Origin: CBDDEC01 sp965198045
GTDB taxonomy: Bacteria > Chloroflexota > Dehalococcoidia > UBA2979
Length of the DNA: 64,000 nucleotides
Direction: 5' to 3'
Assembly (NCBI GenBank): GCA_965198045.1
Contig: CBDAOL010000008.1
Span: forward strand, 62,001 to 126,000
Below are positions 17,592 to 26,343 of this stretch, piece after piece. Positions within the stretch are counted from its first letter, which is position 1. The number at the start of each line of letters is the position of its first letter. A model generated the notes under the pieces. The model searched no databases. It saw nothing but the letters and a program-made list of their open reading frames with translations, and was not told the DNA's origin. Position numbers and translations under genes: made by a program.

Positions 17592-17630
17592 GAACAACCG
17601 CCTCGACGGTCCGACCGTCGAGGAGCACGG

Positions 17631-17705
17631 GCCCTGATAGCTCAGTGGTAGAGCGCGTTCTTGGTAAGAACGAGGTCATGAGTTCAAGTCTCATTCAGGG
17701 CTCCA
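17631..17705 (+). tRNA. tRNA-Thr(GGT)
   Basis: Acceptor GCCCTGA pairs with TCAGGGC, the anticodon stem CGTTC/GAACG encloses TTGGTAA with anticodon GGT, and the T-arm is GAGTTCAAGTCTC. CCA is encoded at 17703-17705. It is followed by the tuf leader. Confidence 0.95.
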
Positions 17706-17802
17706 CCACCAGGCACGGACGGACAGGGCGGCAGCGACGGCCAGCGCTGGAACACAACAGGCGAAAGAGCCCAGACGGAAGAGCACAGAAGCCCAAACCG
17801 AG

Positions 17803-17838
17803 TGATAATTAGCAGACGAGCATCGTCTGTAGAAGACG
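17803..17838 (+). promoter_or_regulatory. tuf leader hairpin with possible internal promoter
   Basis: TGATAAT at 17803-17809 resembles a -10 box, though without a clear -35. Just after it, CAGACGA (17813-17819) pairs with TCGTCTG (17823-17829) around a 3-nt loop. A second AGACGA at 17833-17838 could compete for the same TCGTCT arm, so two alternative hairpins exist in the tuf leader. Confidence 0.35.
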
Positions 17839-17895
17839 AGCCAGACGGCGTCCCGCGCACAGATGCGAGGCGCTGAGGACAGAGGAGACGAGTTA

Positions 17896-19095
<1,200 letters not shown>

Positions 19096-19159
19096 CGTCG
19101 AGGAGCGGGGCACGCCGCTCCAGCGGCGTAGAGCAAAGCGTTCGTGAAAGGAGAGTCCG

Positions 19160-19321
19160 ATGGCTAAGGGAGATCGCGACGCGATCACGCTGGCCTGCAC
19201 GGAGTGCCAGTCACGGACGTACCATACGAAGAAGAACAAGCGGAACGATCCGGACCGGATCGAGCTGCGCAAGTTCTGCCCGCGCTGCCGCGCCCACCAG
19301 CCGCATCGAGAGACGCGCTAA
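19160..19321 (+). CDS. rpmG: 50S ribosomal protein L33
   Basis: A 53-residue basic protein of the large subunit. It has the four-cysteine zinc-binding form: Cys13, Cys16 (CTEC) and Cys40, Cys43 (CPRC), with the KKNKRNDP core typical of L33. A strong AAAGGAG site lies just upstream of the ATG. It sits between tuf and secE, the usual place. Confidence 0.96.
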   Translation: MAKGDRDAITLACTECQSRTYHTKKNKRNDPDRIELRKFCPRCRAHQPHRETR

Positions 19322-19401
19322 CGCACAACGCACGCAGATCCGATGTCGCCGGCGGCGCTGATAGGCGCGGCCGGCGGGCAGTAGACCCTCGGGAGGGGCA
19401 G

Positions 19402-19728
19402 ATGGGCCGCGAAGCGCGACGAGCGCAGGCACGAGCTGAGCGACGGCAGCGACGGCAGCGTCAGCAGTCGCCACGTAACCGCGCCCAACAGGCCGGGCTC
19501 AGTGGCAGCCAGACGCCCGAGGCCGCGCGCGGCGGCGGTTCGATCTTCAAGCCCCGTTGGGCCACCGACATCATCAACGAGCTGCGCCGCGTCACGTGGC
19601 CCAGCCGTGGCGAGGTCGGCTACCTCACGGTCGTAGTCATCATCGTCTCGCTGGTGATCGGGGCGTTCCTGGGAACGGCCGACGTGGGCTTCGGCTGGTT
19701 CATCGAGAACACCATCCTGAACAACTAG
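19402..19728 (+). CDS. secE: preprotein translocase subunit SecE
   Basis: SecE clamps SecY in the protein-conducting channel. The 108-residue protein has an unusually long basic N-terminal tail (about 45 residues rich in Arg and Gln). It is followed by the signature DIINELRRVTWPSRGEV and one transmembrane helix (YLTVVVIIVSLVIGAFLG). The ATG at 19402 is preceded by GGGAGGGG; the frame is open further left, overlapping rpmG, and that part is discounted. Confidence 0.93.
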   Translation: MGREARRAQARAERRQRRQRQQSPRNRAQQAGLSGSQTPEAARGGGSIFKPRWATDIINELRRVTWPSRGEVGYLTVVVIIVSLVIGAFLGTADVGFGWFIENTILNN

Positions 19729-19777
19729 CCAGCGGACGACGGCGCAAGTCAGCCGCCGTCAGTGAGGAGCCGAGGTC

Positions 19778-20404
19778 ATGACCGACGACGTCACTAACGA
19801 CGCGACGGACCTCGACGCGCCCGAGACCGACGCCCCCGACGCTGAGGCGGCGCTCGCCGACCTCGATGACGGCCGCGCCTGGTACATCGTGCAGACCTAC
19901 TCCGGCTACGAAAACAAGGTGAAGACCAACCTCGACCAGCGTGTGAAGACGATGGACATGGAGGGCGCGATCTTCCAGGTCGTCGTCCCCACCGAGGACG
20001 AGATCGAGATCAAGGACGGGCAGCGTAAGACCGTCTCGAAGAAGCTCTTCCCCGGCTACGTCTTCGTCCAGATGCACATGGGCGACGACTCCTGGTACGT
20101 CGTGCGCAACACGCCCGGCGTCACCGGCTTCGCCGGCGCCTCCGTCGATGAGCGCGCCAAGCCGACGCCGCTGGCGGACGCCGAGGTGGACCAGATCCTG
20201 CGCCAGATGAAGACCGCGCAGCCGCGCATCAACGTCGGGTTCGCGATCGGCGAGTCGGTGCTGGTCACCGACGGACCGTTCTCCGACATGATCGGCACCG
20301 TCGACAACATCGACCTCGACAAGGGCCGCGTGCGCGTCATGGTGTCGATGTTCGGGCGGGAGACCCCGGTCGAGCTCGACTTCCTGCAGGTCGAAAAGCA
20401 GTAG
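19778..20404 (+). CDS. nusG: transcription termination/antitermination protein NusG
   Basis: NusG binds RNA polymerase and links it to Rho or the ribosome. The 208-residue protein begins with an acidic, low-complexity extension of about 30 residues, then the NGN domain (AWYIVQTYSGYENKVKTNL, LFPGYVFVQM, RNTPGVTGF) and a C-terminal KOW domain (VTDGPFSDMIGTVDNID). It lies between secE and rplK as in most bacteria. Confidence 0.97.
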   Translation: MTDDVTNDATDLDAPETDAPDAEAALADLDDGRAWYIVQTYSGYENKVKTNLDQRVKTMDMEGAIFQVVVPTEDEIEIKDGQRKTVSKKLFPGYVFVQMHMGDDSWYVVRNTPGVTGFAGASVDERAKPTPLADAEVDQILRQMKTAQPRINVGFAIGESVLVTDGPFSDMIGTVDNIDLDKGRVRVMVSMFGRETPVELDFLQVEKQ

Positions 20405-20516
20405 ACGAACCGGCCTCGATGGCCGGCGTGTGTACCTCTGCGTGACGCCACCGCGGCGTGAGCGGAGAGGGAGCCTCGAGGCGGGTGCGCCCGCCCTCGA
20501 CGCGAGGAGGTGACGG

Positions 20517-20942
20517 ATGGCAAAGAAGGTCCGCACCGTGCTCAAACTCCAGATCCCCGCCGGGCAGGCGAACCCTGCGCCGCCGGTGGGAACCGCTCTG
20601 GGGCCGCACGGCATCAACATCATGGACTTCTGCAAGGCATACAACGAGCAGACGAGGGCCCAGGCCGGGCAGATCATCCCCGCCGTGGTCACGATCTACG
20701 AAGACCGGTCGTTCAGCTTCATCACGAAGACACCGCCGGCCTCAGACCTGCTGCGCAAGGCGGCGGGCGTCGACAAGGGCGCATCGCACCAGCTCCAGGA
20801 AGTCGCCGGTCAGGTGTCGAGGGCGCAGGTCCGGCAGATCGCCGAGATCAAGCTGATCGACCTGAACACCACCGACATCGAGCAGGCGATGCTCATCGTC
20901 GAAGGCACCGCGCGCTCAATGGGGATCGAGGTGCAGGGATGA
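20517..20942 (+). CDS. rplK: 50S ribosomal protein L11
   Basis: A 141-residue protein of the GTPase-associated centre, binding 23S rRNA next to the L10-L12 stalk. The N-terminal domain with KLQIPAGQANPAPPVGTALG and the C-terminal RNA-binding domain ending in GTARSMGIEV are both intact. A GAGGAGG site precedes the ATG. Its TGA overlaps the ATG of rplA. Confidence 0.98.
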   Translation: MAKKVRTVLKLQIPAGQANPAPPVGTALGPHGINIMDFCKAYNEQTRAQAGQIIPAVVTIYEDRSFSFITKTPPASDLLRKAAGVDKGASHQLQEVAGQVSRAQVRQIAEIKLIDLNTTDIEQAMLIVEGTARSMGIEVQG

Positions 20943-21652
20943 GCAAGCTCGGCAAGCGCACCCGCGAGGCACGCGAGGACGTCGACCGCATGAAGCAATA
21001 TGCGGTGAGCGAGGCCATCGGGCTCGTCAAGCAAAACGCGACCGCCAAGTTCGACGAGACCGTGGAGCTGCACCTCAAGACCGGCCTCGACGGCCGCCAC
21101 GCTGACCAGACGGTCCGTGGCTCCGTCGTGCTGCCGCACGGCGTCGGCAAGGACGTGCGCGTCGCGGTCTTCGCCGAAGGCGAGGCAGCGAACGCAGCGA
21201 TCGAGGCCGGCGCCGACGAGGTGGGCAGCGACGAGCTGATCGAGCGCGTCCAGGGTGGGTTCACCGACTTCGATGTCGCGCTCGCGCAGCGGGAGCTGAT
21301 GGGCAAGGTCGGTGCCCTCGGCCGCGTGCTCGGCCCGCGAGGGCTCATGCCCAACCCCCGGAACAACACCGTGCTGGCCGCGGAGGACATCAGCCGCGGG
21401 GTGAACGAGGCGAAGGCGGGTCGGGTCGACTTCCGGCTAGACCGCTCGAACGTCATTCACGTCACCGTCGGCAAGGCCTCGTTCAGTCAAGAGCAACTGA
21501 CGGACAACCTGTCGGCGCTCTACGGCGAGATCAGCAAGGCGCGCCCCAGCGGGGGCAAGGGCCAGATGATCCGCAGCGCGACCCTGGCCTCGACGATGGG
21601 TCCGGGCGTGCAGGTCGACGTGGCGACGCTCAACGCCGAGGCAGGGGTCTAG
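20939..21652 (+). CDS. rplA: 50S ribosomal protein L1
   Basis: A 237-residue protein of the L1 stalk, usually also the translational repressor of its own L11-L1 mRNA. The start at 20939 overlaps the rplK stop (ATGA); the longer open frame lies inside rplK. Signature segments are GLMPNPRNNTV and GRVDFRLDRSNVIHVTVGK. The following 240 nt contain no gene, only the L10 leader. Confidence 0.98.
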   Translation: MSKLGKRTREAREDVDRMKQYAVSEAIGLVKQNATAKFDETVELHLKTGLDGRHADQTVRGSVVLPHGVGKDVRVAVFAEGEAANAAIEAGADEVGSDELIERVQGGFTDFDVALAQRELMGKVGALGRVLGPRGLMPNPRNNTVLAAEDISRGVNEAKAGRVDFRLDRSNVIHVTVGKASFSQEQLTDNLSALYGEISKARPSGGKGQMIRSATLASTMGPGVQVDVATLNAEAGV

Positions 21653-21689
21653 CGCCGAGAGCGACGCCGGCCTCGGAAACTGGACCGCA

Positions 21690-21873
21690 GGGTCCGCGGC
21701 CGTCACACTGGAACGACGCCAGAGACCGCAGGTCGCCGCTCCTCAGAGCGCCCCATGGGGCATTCGAGGTACCGGCGAGAATGGCCGAGGCCGGCCGCCT
21801 GCACAGGCGAGGGATCGAACGCCTCCCGCGACCGTGTGGTCGCGCCCTCACTCTGGCCGTGAGGGCGCTTTTT
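21690..21873 (+). promoter_or_regulatory. L10-type ribosomal protein leader
   Basis: The 240-nt gap between rplA and rplJ is structured and non-coding, the usual place of the autoregulatory L10(L12)4-binding leader. A GCGACC/GGTCGC hairpin with a GTGT loop (about 21827-21843) abuts and overlaps by 2-3 nt the terminator stem at 21842-21868, as expected if antiterminator and terminator compete. I cannot prove the protein-binding site by eye. Confidence 0.6.
21842..21873 (+). terminator. attenuator terminator before rplJ
   Basis: A perfect 10-bp stem (GCGCCCTCAC 21842-21851 with GTGAGGGCGC 21859-21868), a 7-nt loop and an immediate TTTTT run. Its location 20 nt upstream of the rplJ start makes it a regulated terminator within the operon rather than an operon end. 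Confidence 0.88.
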
Positions 21874-21893
21874 CGCGCCCGGGAGGATGCCGA

Positions 21894-22721
21894 ATGCCGA
21901 CGCCCCGCAAGGAGCAGCTGGTCGCCGAACTGACCGAGCTCCTGCAGCAGGCCGAGATCGCCATTGCGACCTCCGTCACCGGTGTGCCGGTCGGCGAGCA
22001 GATCGCGCTGCGCCGTCGACTCCTCGCGGAGGGCGCCCACCTGCGCGTCGTCAAGAACACGCTGCTGCGCATCGCCGCCACCAACGCCGACGCCGAGGTG
22101 TTTGCCGAGCTGGCGGACGGCCCGACCGCCCTCGTGGTCGGCTTTGACGAGCCGGTCGACGCCGCACGCGGCATCGCCAAGTACATCGACGACACACCCG
22201 GCACGCCGATGGAGATTCGAAACGCCGTCGTCAGCGGCGAGCTGGTCGACGCGGCATACGTCCAGGATCTGGCCACCGTGCCGCCGCGTGACGAGCTGCT
22301 GGCGCGCATCGCCGGCGGGCTCGTCGCCAAGGTCCGCGAACTGATGATGCTCCTCGACGCCACCACCCGCGACTTCGTCGGGCTCGTGGAGGCGCGAGCG
22401 GCACAGCTCGAGGAGCAGGGCGAGAGCGCCGCTCCAGAGGCGACCGCCGACGCAACGCCCGAGGCGGAAGAGACGACCGAGGAGCCGGCGGCGGACGACA
22501 CGACCGAGGGCCCTGCGGCGGAGGAGTCTTCGGACGAGGCGGCGGCGACCGACGAGCCTTCGGACGCGCCCGCCGAGGAGGCGGCCGCCGAGGAGCCAGC
22601 GGCCGAAGAGCCCTCGGACGACGCGCCCGCCGAGGAGGCGACCGTCGATGAACCGGCGGAGACCGAGGCGCCGGCCGAGACTGAGAGCGACGAAGAGGCG
22701 AAGGCGGACGACGCCGGATAG
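21894..22721 (+). CDS. rplJ: 50S ribosomal protein L10 with long acidic tail
   Basis: L10 anchors L7/L12 dimers to the ribosome. Residues 1-175 or so match the family (TPRKEQLVAELTELLQQAE, VVKNTLLRIA), ending in the long helix that binds L12. The protein then continues for about 100 residues made almost only of Ala, Glu, Asp, Thr, Pro and Ser, giving 275 residues against the usual 165-180. The ATG at 21894 has GGGAGG 7 nt upstream; a second ATG 7 nt earlier is out of frame. The tail is in frame and unbroken, so it looks genuine. Confidence 0.94.
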   Translation: MPTPRKEQLVAELTELLQQAEIAIATSVTGVPVGEQIALRRRLLAEGAHLRVVKNTLLRIAATNADAEVFAELADGPTALVVGFDEPVDAARGIAKYIDDTPGTPMEIRNAVVSGELVDAAYVQDLATVPPRDELLARIAGGLVAKVRELMMLLDATTRDFVGLVEARAAQLEEQGESAAPEATADATPEAEETTEEPAADDTTEGPAAEESSDEAAATDEPSDAPAEEAAAEEPAAEEPSDDAPAEEATVDEPAETEAPAETESDEEAKADDAG

Positions 22722-22790
22722 GCGTCAACAACCGAGATTGAACTGCCCCCGGGCAGGTGCCGTCAGCGGGCGGCTGGGTGGAGGAGCCAC

Positions 22791-23168
22791 ATGACCAAGG
22801 TAGAAGAGACCCTCGACATCATTAAGGGCATGACGATCCTCGAGCTGCGCGACCTCAACAGCGCGATCGAGGAGGAGTTCGGCGTGACCGCCGCGGCGCC
22901 GGTCGCCATGGCTATGGCCGCCGGTGCCGACGCTGGCGCAGCCGCCGTCGAGGAGCAGACGGAGTTCACCGTCGTGCTCCAGGACTTCGGCGCCAACAAG
23001 ATCAACGTCATCAAGGCCGTCCGCGAGCTCACCTCGTTGGGCCTGAAGGACGCCAAGGATCTCGTCGAGGCCGCGCCCAAGCCGATCAAGGAGGACGTGG
23101 ACAAGGACGAGGCGGAGGCCGCCAAGACCAAGCTCGAGGAGGCCGGCGCCACCGTCGAGGTCCAGTAG
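22791..23168 (+). CDS. rplL: 50S ribosomal protein L7/L12
   Basis: The 125-residue stalk protein. The N-terminal dimerisation helix, an Ala/Gly/Val-rich hinge and the C-terminal factor-binding domain (KINVIKAVRELTSLGLKDAKDLVEAAPKPI) are all present. It follows rplJ after a 69-nt gap and is followed by a strong terminator instead of rpoB, which here lies elsewhere. Confidence 0.98.
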   Translation: MTKVEETLDIIKGMTILELRDLNSAIEEEFGVTAAAPVAMAMAAGADAGAAAVEEQTEFTVVLQDFGANKINVIKAVRELTSLGLKDAKDLVEAAPKPIKEDVDKDEAEAAKTKLEEAGATVEVQ

Positions 23169-23238
23169 CCAGCACCCGCGGCGGCGCATCGGGCGGTCCC
23201 TTCGTTGTCCGCTCCGCCCGTTGGGCCGACATCGCAGC

Positions 23239-23276
23239 GAACGAGGGCGTCACGCGACGCCCTCGTTCCATTTCTC
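23239..23276 (+). terminator. intrinsic terminator after rplL
   Basis: A 13-bp perfect stem (GAACGAGGGCGTC 23239-23251 with GACGCCCTCGTTC 23256-23268), an ACGC loop, then CATTTCTC. It closes the ribosomal protein unit. Confidence 0.8.
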
Positions 23277-23341
23277 TCGAACGCGGGACGCGCTGATCCA
23301 CGTCCGTGGTGAGCGTGCGACGCAGCCAGGGTTGGGGGTGA

Positions 23342-23347
23342 TAACCT
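23342..23347 (+). promoter_or_regulatory. -10 box, probable leaderless start
   Basis: TAACCT lies 7 nt before the GTG start of the LysM protein gene, with no ribosome site. The spacing matches that of the cysteine leader ORF. Confidence 0.35.
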
Positions 23348-23354
23348 CACCCGC

Positions 23355-23918
23355 GTGCAGTGCTACGCGTGTGAGCTTGATGCCACCCAGGAGTGCCCAC
23401 GCTGCGGAGCGTTGTACTGCGACGACCATGGCGAGGCGCTCTGCGACCGCTGCCAGGACCCTACGCTCGCCCTGCCCTCGTACCAGATCTACCGCGGCTC
23501 CATCCTCGCGCTGCTGATCGGCTCCGTCTTCGCCGTCTGGCTGCTGGTGCTGCCGCCCGCCGGCGCCGACCGCGACGCGCCGCCCGCGCCCCTGGCCGGA
23601 TTTACACCGCCCACCCCAACGCCCACCGTCGAGGTCACGCCGGCGCCGACGGCATCGCCAACGCCGATAGCCACCTCGACGCCCACCGCAACGCCGACGG
23701 CCACAGCAACAGCCGCCGCCACGCCGACGGCGACGCCCGAGGCCACGTTCGAGACCTATATCGTCGAGAGCGGCGACTCGCTCTTCCTGATCGCCGAGCG
23801 GTTCCTGCCCGCGGGTCGCGATCTCACCGAGTTCACGGACGAGATCGCGGAGGTCAATGACATCCCCGACCCGACGCAGATCTTCGTGGGCCAGGAGCTC
23901 GAGATCCCGACGCAATGA
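23355..23918 (+). CDS. zinc-finger / transmembrane / LysM protein
   Basis: A 187-residue protein with an unusual layout. Residues 3-33 form a compact Cys/His cluster (Cys 3, 6, 14, 17, 22, 30, 33 and His25) that could hold two zinc ions, like B-box or treble-clef fingers. One transmembrane helix follows at about 49-69, then a Thr-Pro-Ala low-complexity linker (about 80-130) and a C-terminal LysM domain (TYIVESGDSLFLIAERF to the end). With the finger inside and LysM outside, it could tie a cytoplasmic partner to cell-wall glycan. The start codon is GTG. Its TGA overlaps the ATG of the next gene. Confidence 0.75.
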   Translation: MQCYACELDATQECPRCGALYCDDHGEALCDRCQDPTLALPSYQIYRGSILALLIGSVFAVWLLVLPPAGADRDAPPAPLAGFTPPTPTPTVEVTPAPTASPTPIATSTPTATPTATATAAATPTATPEATFETYIVESGDSLFLIAERFLPAGRDLTEFTDEIAEVNDIPDPTQIFVGQELEIPTQ

Positions 23919-24412
23919 CCAGCCGTTCCCAATCGGAAGAGGAGTACCGGCGACTCCAGCGCGAGCAAGACGATCTGCTCGAAGAGAACCTCGGTCAGCG
24001 CGCGGGCATCTACCGGCGTGCCCTCATCTTCACGCCGCTCGCCGTCGCCTCGATCTTCGCCTTCTTGTTCGCGTTCAACTCGCTGATCGCCGGCAATATC
24101 GGCGCGGTGCTCGGCAGTGGGGTGCTCGGCATCATCGCGTTCGCGCTGAGCTTCGAGGCGGTGGCGGCCCTTCGTGACCTGCGCGCGACGCCCATCCGTT
24201 CCGCGGGGCCGACCGAGCGCGTCTGGGTCAAATCGAAGTTCCTGGTCTTCGGGCGCACTGGATATCTCCTGCTCAACGGACGGGTGTTTGAGATCCGAGT
24301 CGACACGTCGATGCTGATCGAGGCGGGTCAGCCCGTCACGATCGAGCACTGGCCACATACGAACCTCGTCGTCACGCTGCACCGTGGCGCCGAAGCTTCG
24401 AGCGCGGACTGA
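23915..24412 (+). CDS. membrane protein of unknown function
   Basis: A 165-residue protein: a charged N-terminal helix (EEEYRRLQREQDDLLEENL), two hydrophobic segments (about 35-55 and 61-80) and a C-terminal cytoplasmic domain with beta-strand character. I do not recognise the family. It overlaps the LysM gene by ATGA and is followed closely by radC, so it is probably expressed with the LysM protein. Confidence 0.65.
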   Translation: MTSRSQSEEEYRRLQREQDDLLEENLGQRAGIYRRALIFTPLAVASIFAFLFAFNSLIAGNIGAVLGSGVLGIIAFALSFEAVAALRDLRATPIRSAGPTERVWVKSKFLVFGRTGYLLLNGRVFEIRVDTSMLIEAGQPVTIEHWPHTNLVVTLHRGAEASSAD

Positions 24413-24422
24413 CGCCCCAGCG

Positions 24423-25037
24423 GTGACCACAGACCCGGCGCCGAACCATCCGATGTACGCCGCGCCCGAGGAGCATGCCCCCTACCGCGTCCGCGTCGCG
24501 GAGATGCCGGACGAGGAGCGGCTGCGTGGCCTCGCCTCGACCGACCTCGCCACGCTGTCAGAGGCGCACGGCATGGGACCGGCGAAGGCGGCGACGATCG
24601 GCGCGGCCTTCGAGCTGGGCCGGCGCATGGCGATGGAAGGCGAGGTGTTGCGGCCGGCGGTGAGCAGCCCCTCCGACATCGCGAAGCTGCTGCTGCCCGA
24701 AATGGAGCTGCTCGAGCAGGAGGAGTTGCGCGTCCTGGTGCTCGACACGCGCAATCATGTCCTCACGCAGGCCACCGTCTACCGCGGCTCCGCCAACACC
24801 GCCGGTGGCCGCGTCGCGGAGATGTTCCGCGAGGTGATCCGGCAGGACGGCACGGCCATTGCGCTCGCCCACAACCACCCGAGCGGTGACCCGACGCCGA
24901 GCCGCAGCGACATCGATTTCACCTCGGCGGTCGTCGAGGCGGGGGCGCTGCTCGACGTGCGCGTGCTGGATCACGTCGTGATCGGCCACGGGCGCTATGT
25001 CTCCATGCGTGAGCGTGAGCTCGGGTTCACCGAATAG
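24423..25037 (+). CDS. radC: RadC family JAB-domain protein
   Basis: RadC proteins carry a helix-hairpin-helix region and a JAB/MPN metalloprotease-like domain; their role (once assigned to DNA repair) is unresolved. Here the first part has LRGLASTDLATLSEAHGMGPAKAATI (a helix-hairpin-helix) and the JAB domain has the metal motif AHNHPSGDPTPSRSDIDFT near residues 150-168. I chose GTG 24423; ATG 24453 is an alternative, and neither has a clear ribosome site. About 204 residues, slightly short for the family. Confidence 0.85.
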   Translation: MTTDPAPNHPMYAAPEEHAPYRVRVAEMPDEERLRGLASTDLATLSEAHGMGPAKAATIGAAFELGRRMAMEGEVLRPAVSSPSDIAKLLLPEMELLEQEELRVLVLDTRNHVLTQATVYRGSANTAGGRVAEMFREVIRQDGTAIALAHNHPSGDPTPSRSDIDFTSAVVEAGALLDVRVLDHVVIGHGRYVSMRERELGFTE

Positions 25038-25104
25038 CCCACAAGCATTCCGCGCAGCAGCGGGTACGATGGTTGCTGCGGGCGGGGTGGATCGACTCGG
25101 GCGC

Positions 25105-25671
25105 ATGCACTGGATCGACCTGCTGATCGTGGGCGTCGTGGCGTGGTTCACGTTCCGCGCGTTCGCGAACGGCCTGATCTGGGAGATCTCCTCCCTGTTG
25201 TCCGTGGTACTCGGCGTCGTGCTCGCTGGGTTGTTCTATCGCGACCTCGCAGAGAGCATCGAATTCCTGATCGAGAGCGATACCTGGCGCAACATCGCCT
25301 CGTTCGTGGCCATCTTCGCGGGAATCGTCGTGCTCGGGCAGCTGATCGCCCTCGCGGCGCGGCGTGTGGCGGCGCTGCTGCTGCTCGGCCCGTTCGACCA
25401 CCTCAGCGGAGCCGCCTTCGGGTTCGTCAAAGGGCTGATCGTGATCCAGGTGGCGTTGTTCCTCGTCGCGGTCTACCCGCCGTCCGATGAGATCGCCACC
25501 GCCGTCGACGAGTCAGAGATCGCGCCGCTCTTCCTCGACGACGCACCCGTCGCCGAGGTTGCGCTGCCCGGCGAGTTCGACAATGCGCTGGCACAGCTGC
25601 AGGAGTGGCGTCGGCGCGTCAACCTGGAAGGCGTCGAGCTAACCGGCGAGGAGCCCGCAGAGGGCAGCTGA
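25105..25671 (+). CDS. CvpA family membrane protein
   Basis: A 188-residue protein with three or four hydrophobic helices and the family opening MHWIDLLIVGVVAWFTFRAF. CvpA was named for colicin V production in E. coli; the general function is unclear. The frame is open upstream, with possible starts at ATG 25069 and GTG 25087, but ATG 25105 begins at the conserved motif. A TACGAT box at 25065-25070 could be its -10. Confidence 0.75.
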   Translation: MHWIDLLIVGVVAWFTFRAFANGLIWEISSLLSVVLGVVLAGLFYRDLAESIEFLIESDTWRNIASFVAIFAGIVVLGQLIALAARRVAALLLLGPFDHLSGAAFGFVKGLIVIQVALFLVAVYPPSDEIATAVDESEIAPLFLDDAPVAEVALPGEFDNALAQLQEWRRRVNLEGVELTGEEPAEGS

Positions 25672-25720
25672 CCGCCTCAACGCGCACCCGCGGCCTCACG
25701 ATGCGCACAACTGAATCAGC

Positions 25721-25726
25721 TACACT
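25721..25726 (+). promoter_or_regulatory. -10 box ahead of the HNH gene
   Basis: TACACT, 23 nt before the ATG at 25750; no good -35 is evident. Confidence 0.35.
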
Positions 25727-25749
25727 CGCTCGGCAGAGCTGAGGTGTGG

Positions 25750-26319
25750 ATGACGACGGCCGTCCAGCGCCGCGCGTTGGTGCTGAATCAGAACTACGAA
25801 CCGCTCAACGTCTGCTCCGTCAGGCGCGCGTTCGTGCTGGTCTTTCACGGTAAGGCGGAGCTGCTCGAGCGCGGCCCCGACCCGATCCGCGCCGCGGAAC
25901 TACGCGAGTACGAGACACCCTCGGTGATCCGCCTCAACCACTACGTAAAGCGCCCGCTGCCGAGGCCTCGCCTCACCCGTCGCGAGGTGTTTGCGCGTGA
26001 CCGCCAGCGCTGCCAGTATTGCGGCCGTCGCGGCGGCGACCTGACGCTCGACCATGTGGTGCCGAAGCACCGCGGCGGCGAGCACGACTGGGGCAACCTG
26101 GTCGCCGCCTGCCGCAACTGCAACCACCGCAAAGGCGGCCGTACTCCGAACGAGGCGAAGATGCGCCTGCTGACCCACCCGGCGACCCCGATCGCGAGCG
26201 CAGCTGATCTGTTCGCGCGCTACCTCGATCGCTACGCCGAGTGGAGCCCGTTCCTCCTGGGCTGGATGCGCCGCCGCCGCCCAGCAGCCGTCGCCAGCGA
26301 GGGCGTAGCGGCGGGCTGA
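25750..26319 (+). CDS. HNH endonuclease family protein
   Basis: A 189-residue protein common in bacteria, with an N-terminal domain (ALVLNQNYEPLNVCSVRRAFVLVFHGKAE written from residue 9) and a central HNH nuclease fold. The latter has zinc Cys pairs CQYC and CRNC, with catalytic LDHVVPKHRGG and the final HNH histidine in NCNHRKG. Its biological role is not established. ATG 25750 has GAGG upstream; a GTG two codons earlier is possible. It converges on the next minus-strand gene with a 24-nt gap. Confidence 0.85.
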   Translation: MTTAVQRRALVLNQNYEPLNVCSVRRAFVLVFHGKAELLERGPDPIRAAELREYETPSVIRLNHYVKRPLPRPRLTRREVFARDRQRCQYCGRRGGDLTLDHVVPKHRGGEHDWGNLVAACRNCNHRKGGRTPNEAKMRLLTHPATPIASAADLFARYLDRYAEWSPFLLGWMRRRRPAAVASEGVAAG

Positions 26320-26343
26320 CGCGCGCACGGTCCGGAGCGGCTG

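Noticed and set aside
20410..20426. terminator between nusG and rplK
   Set aside because: CCGGCC/GGCCGG is only 6 bp and lacks a U-run; the genes look co-transcribed.
23640..23750. CRISPR-like short repeats (also 56575-56660)
   Set aside because: These are in-frame Thr-Pro-Ala codon repeats coding for linkers, not repeat-spacer units.
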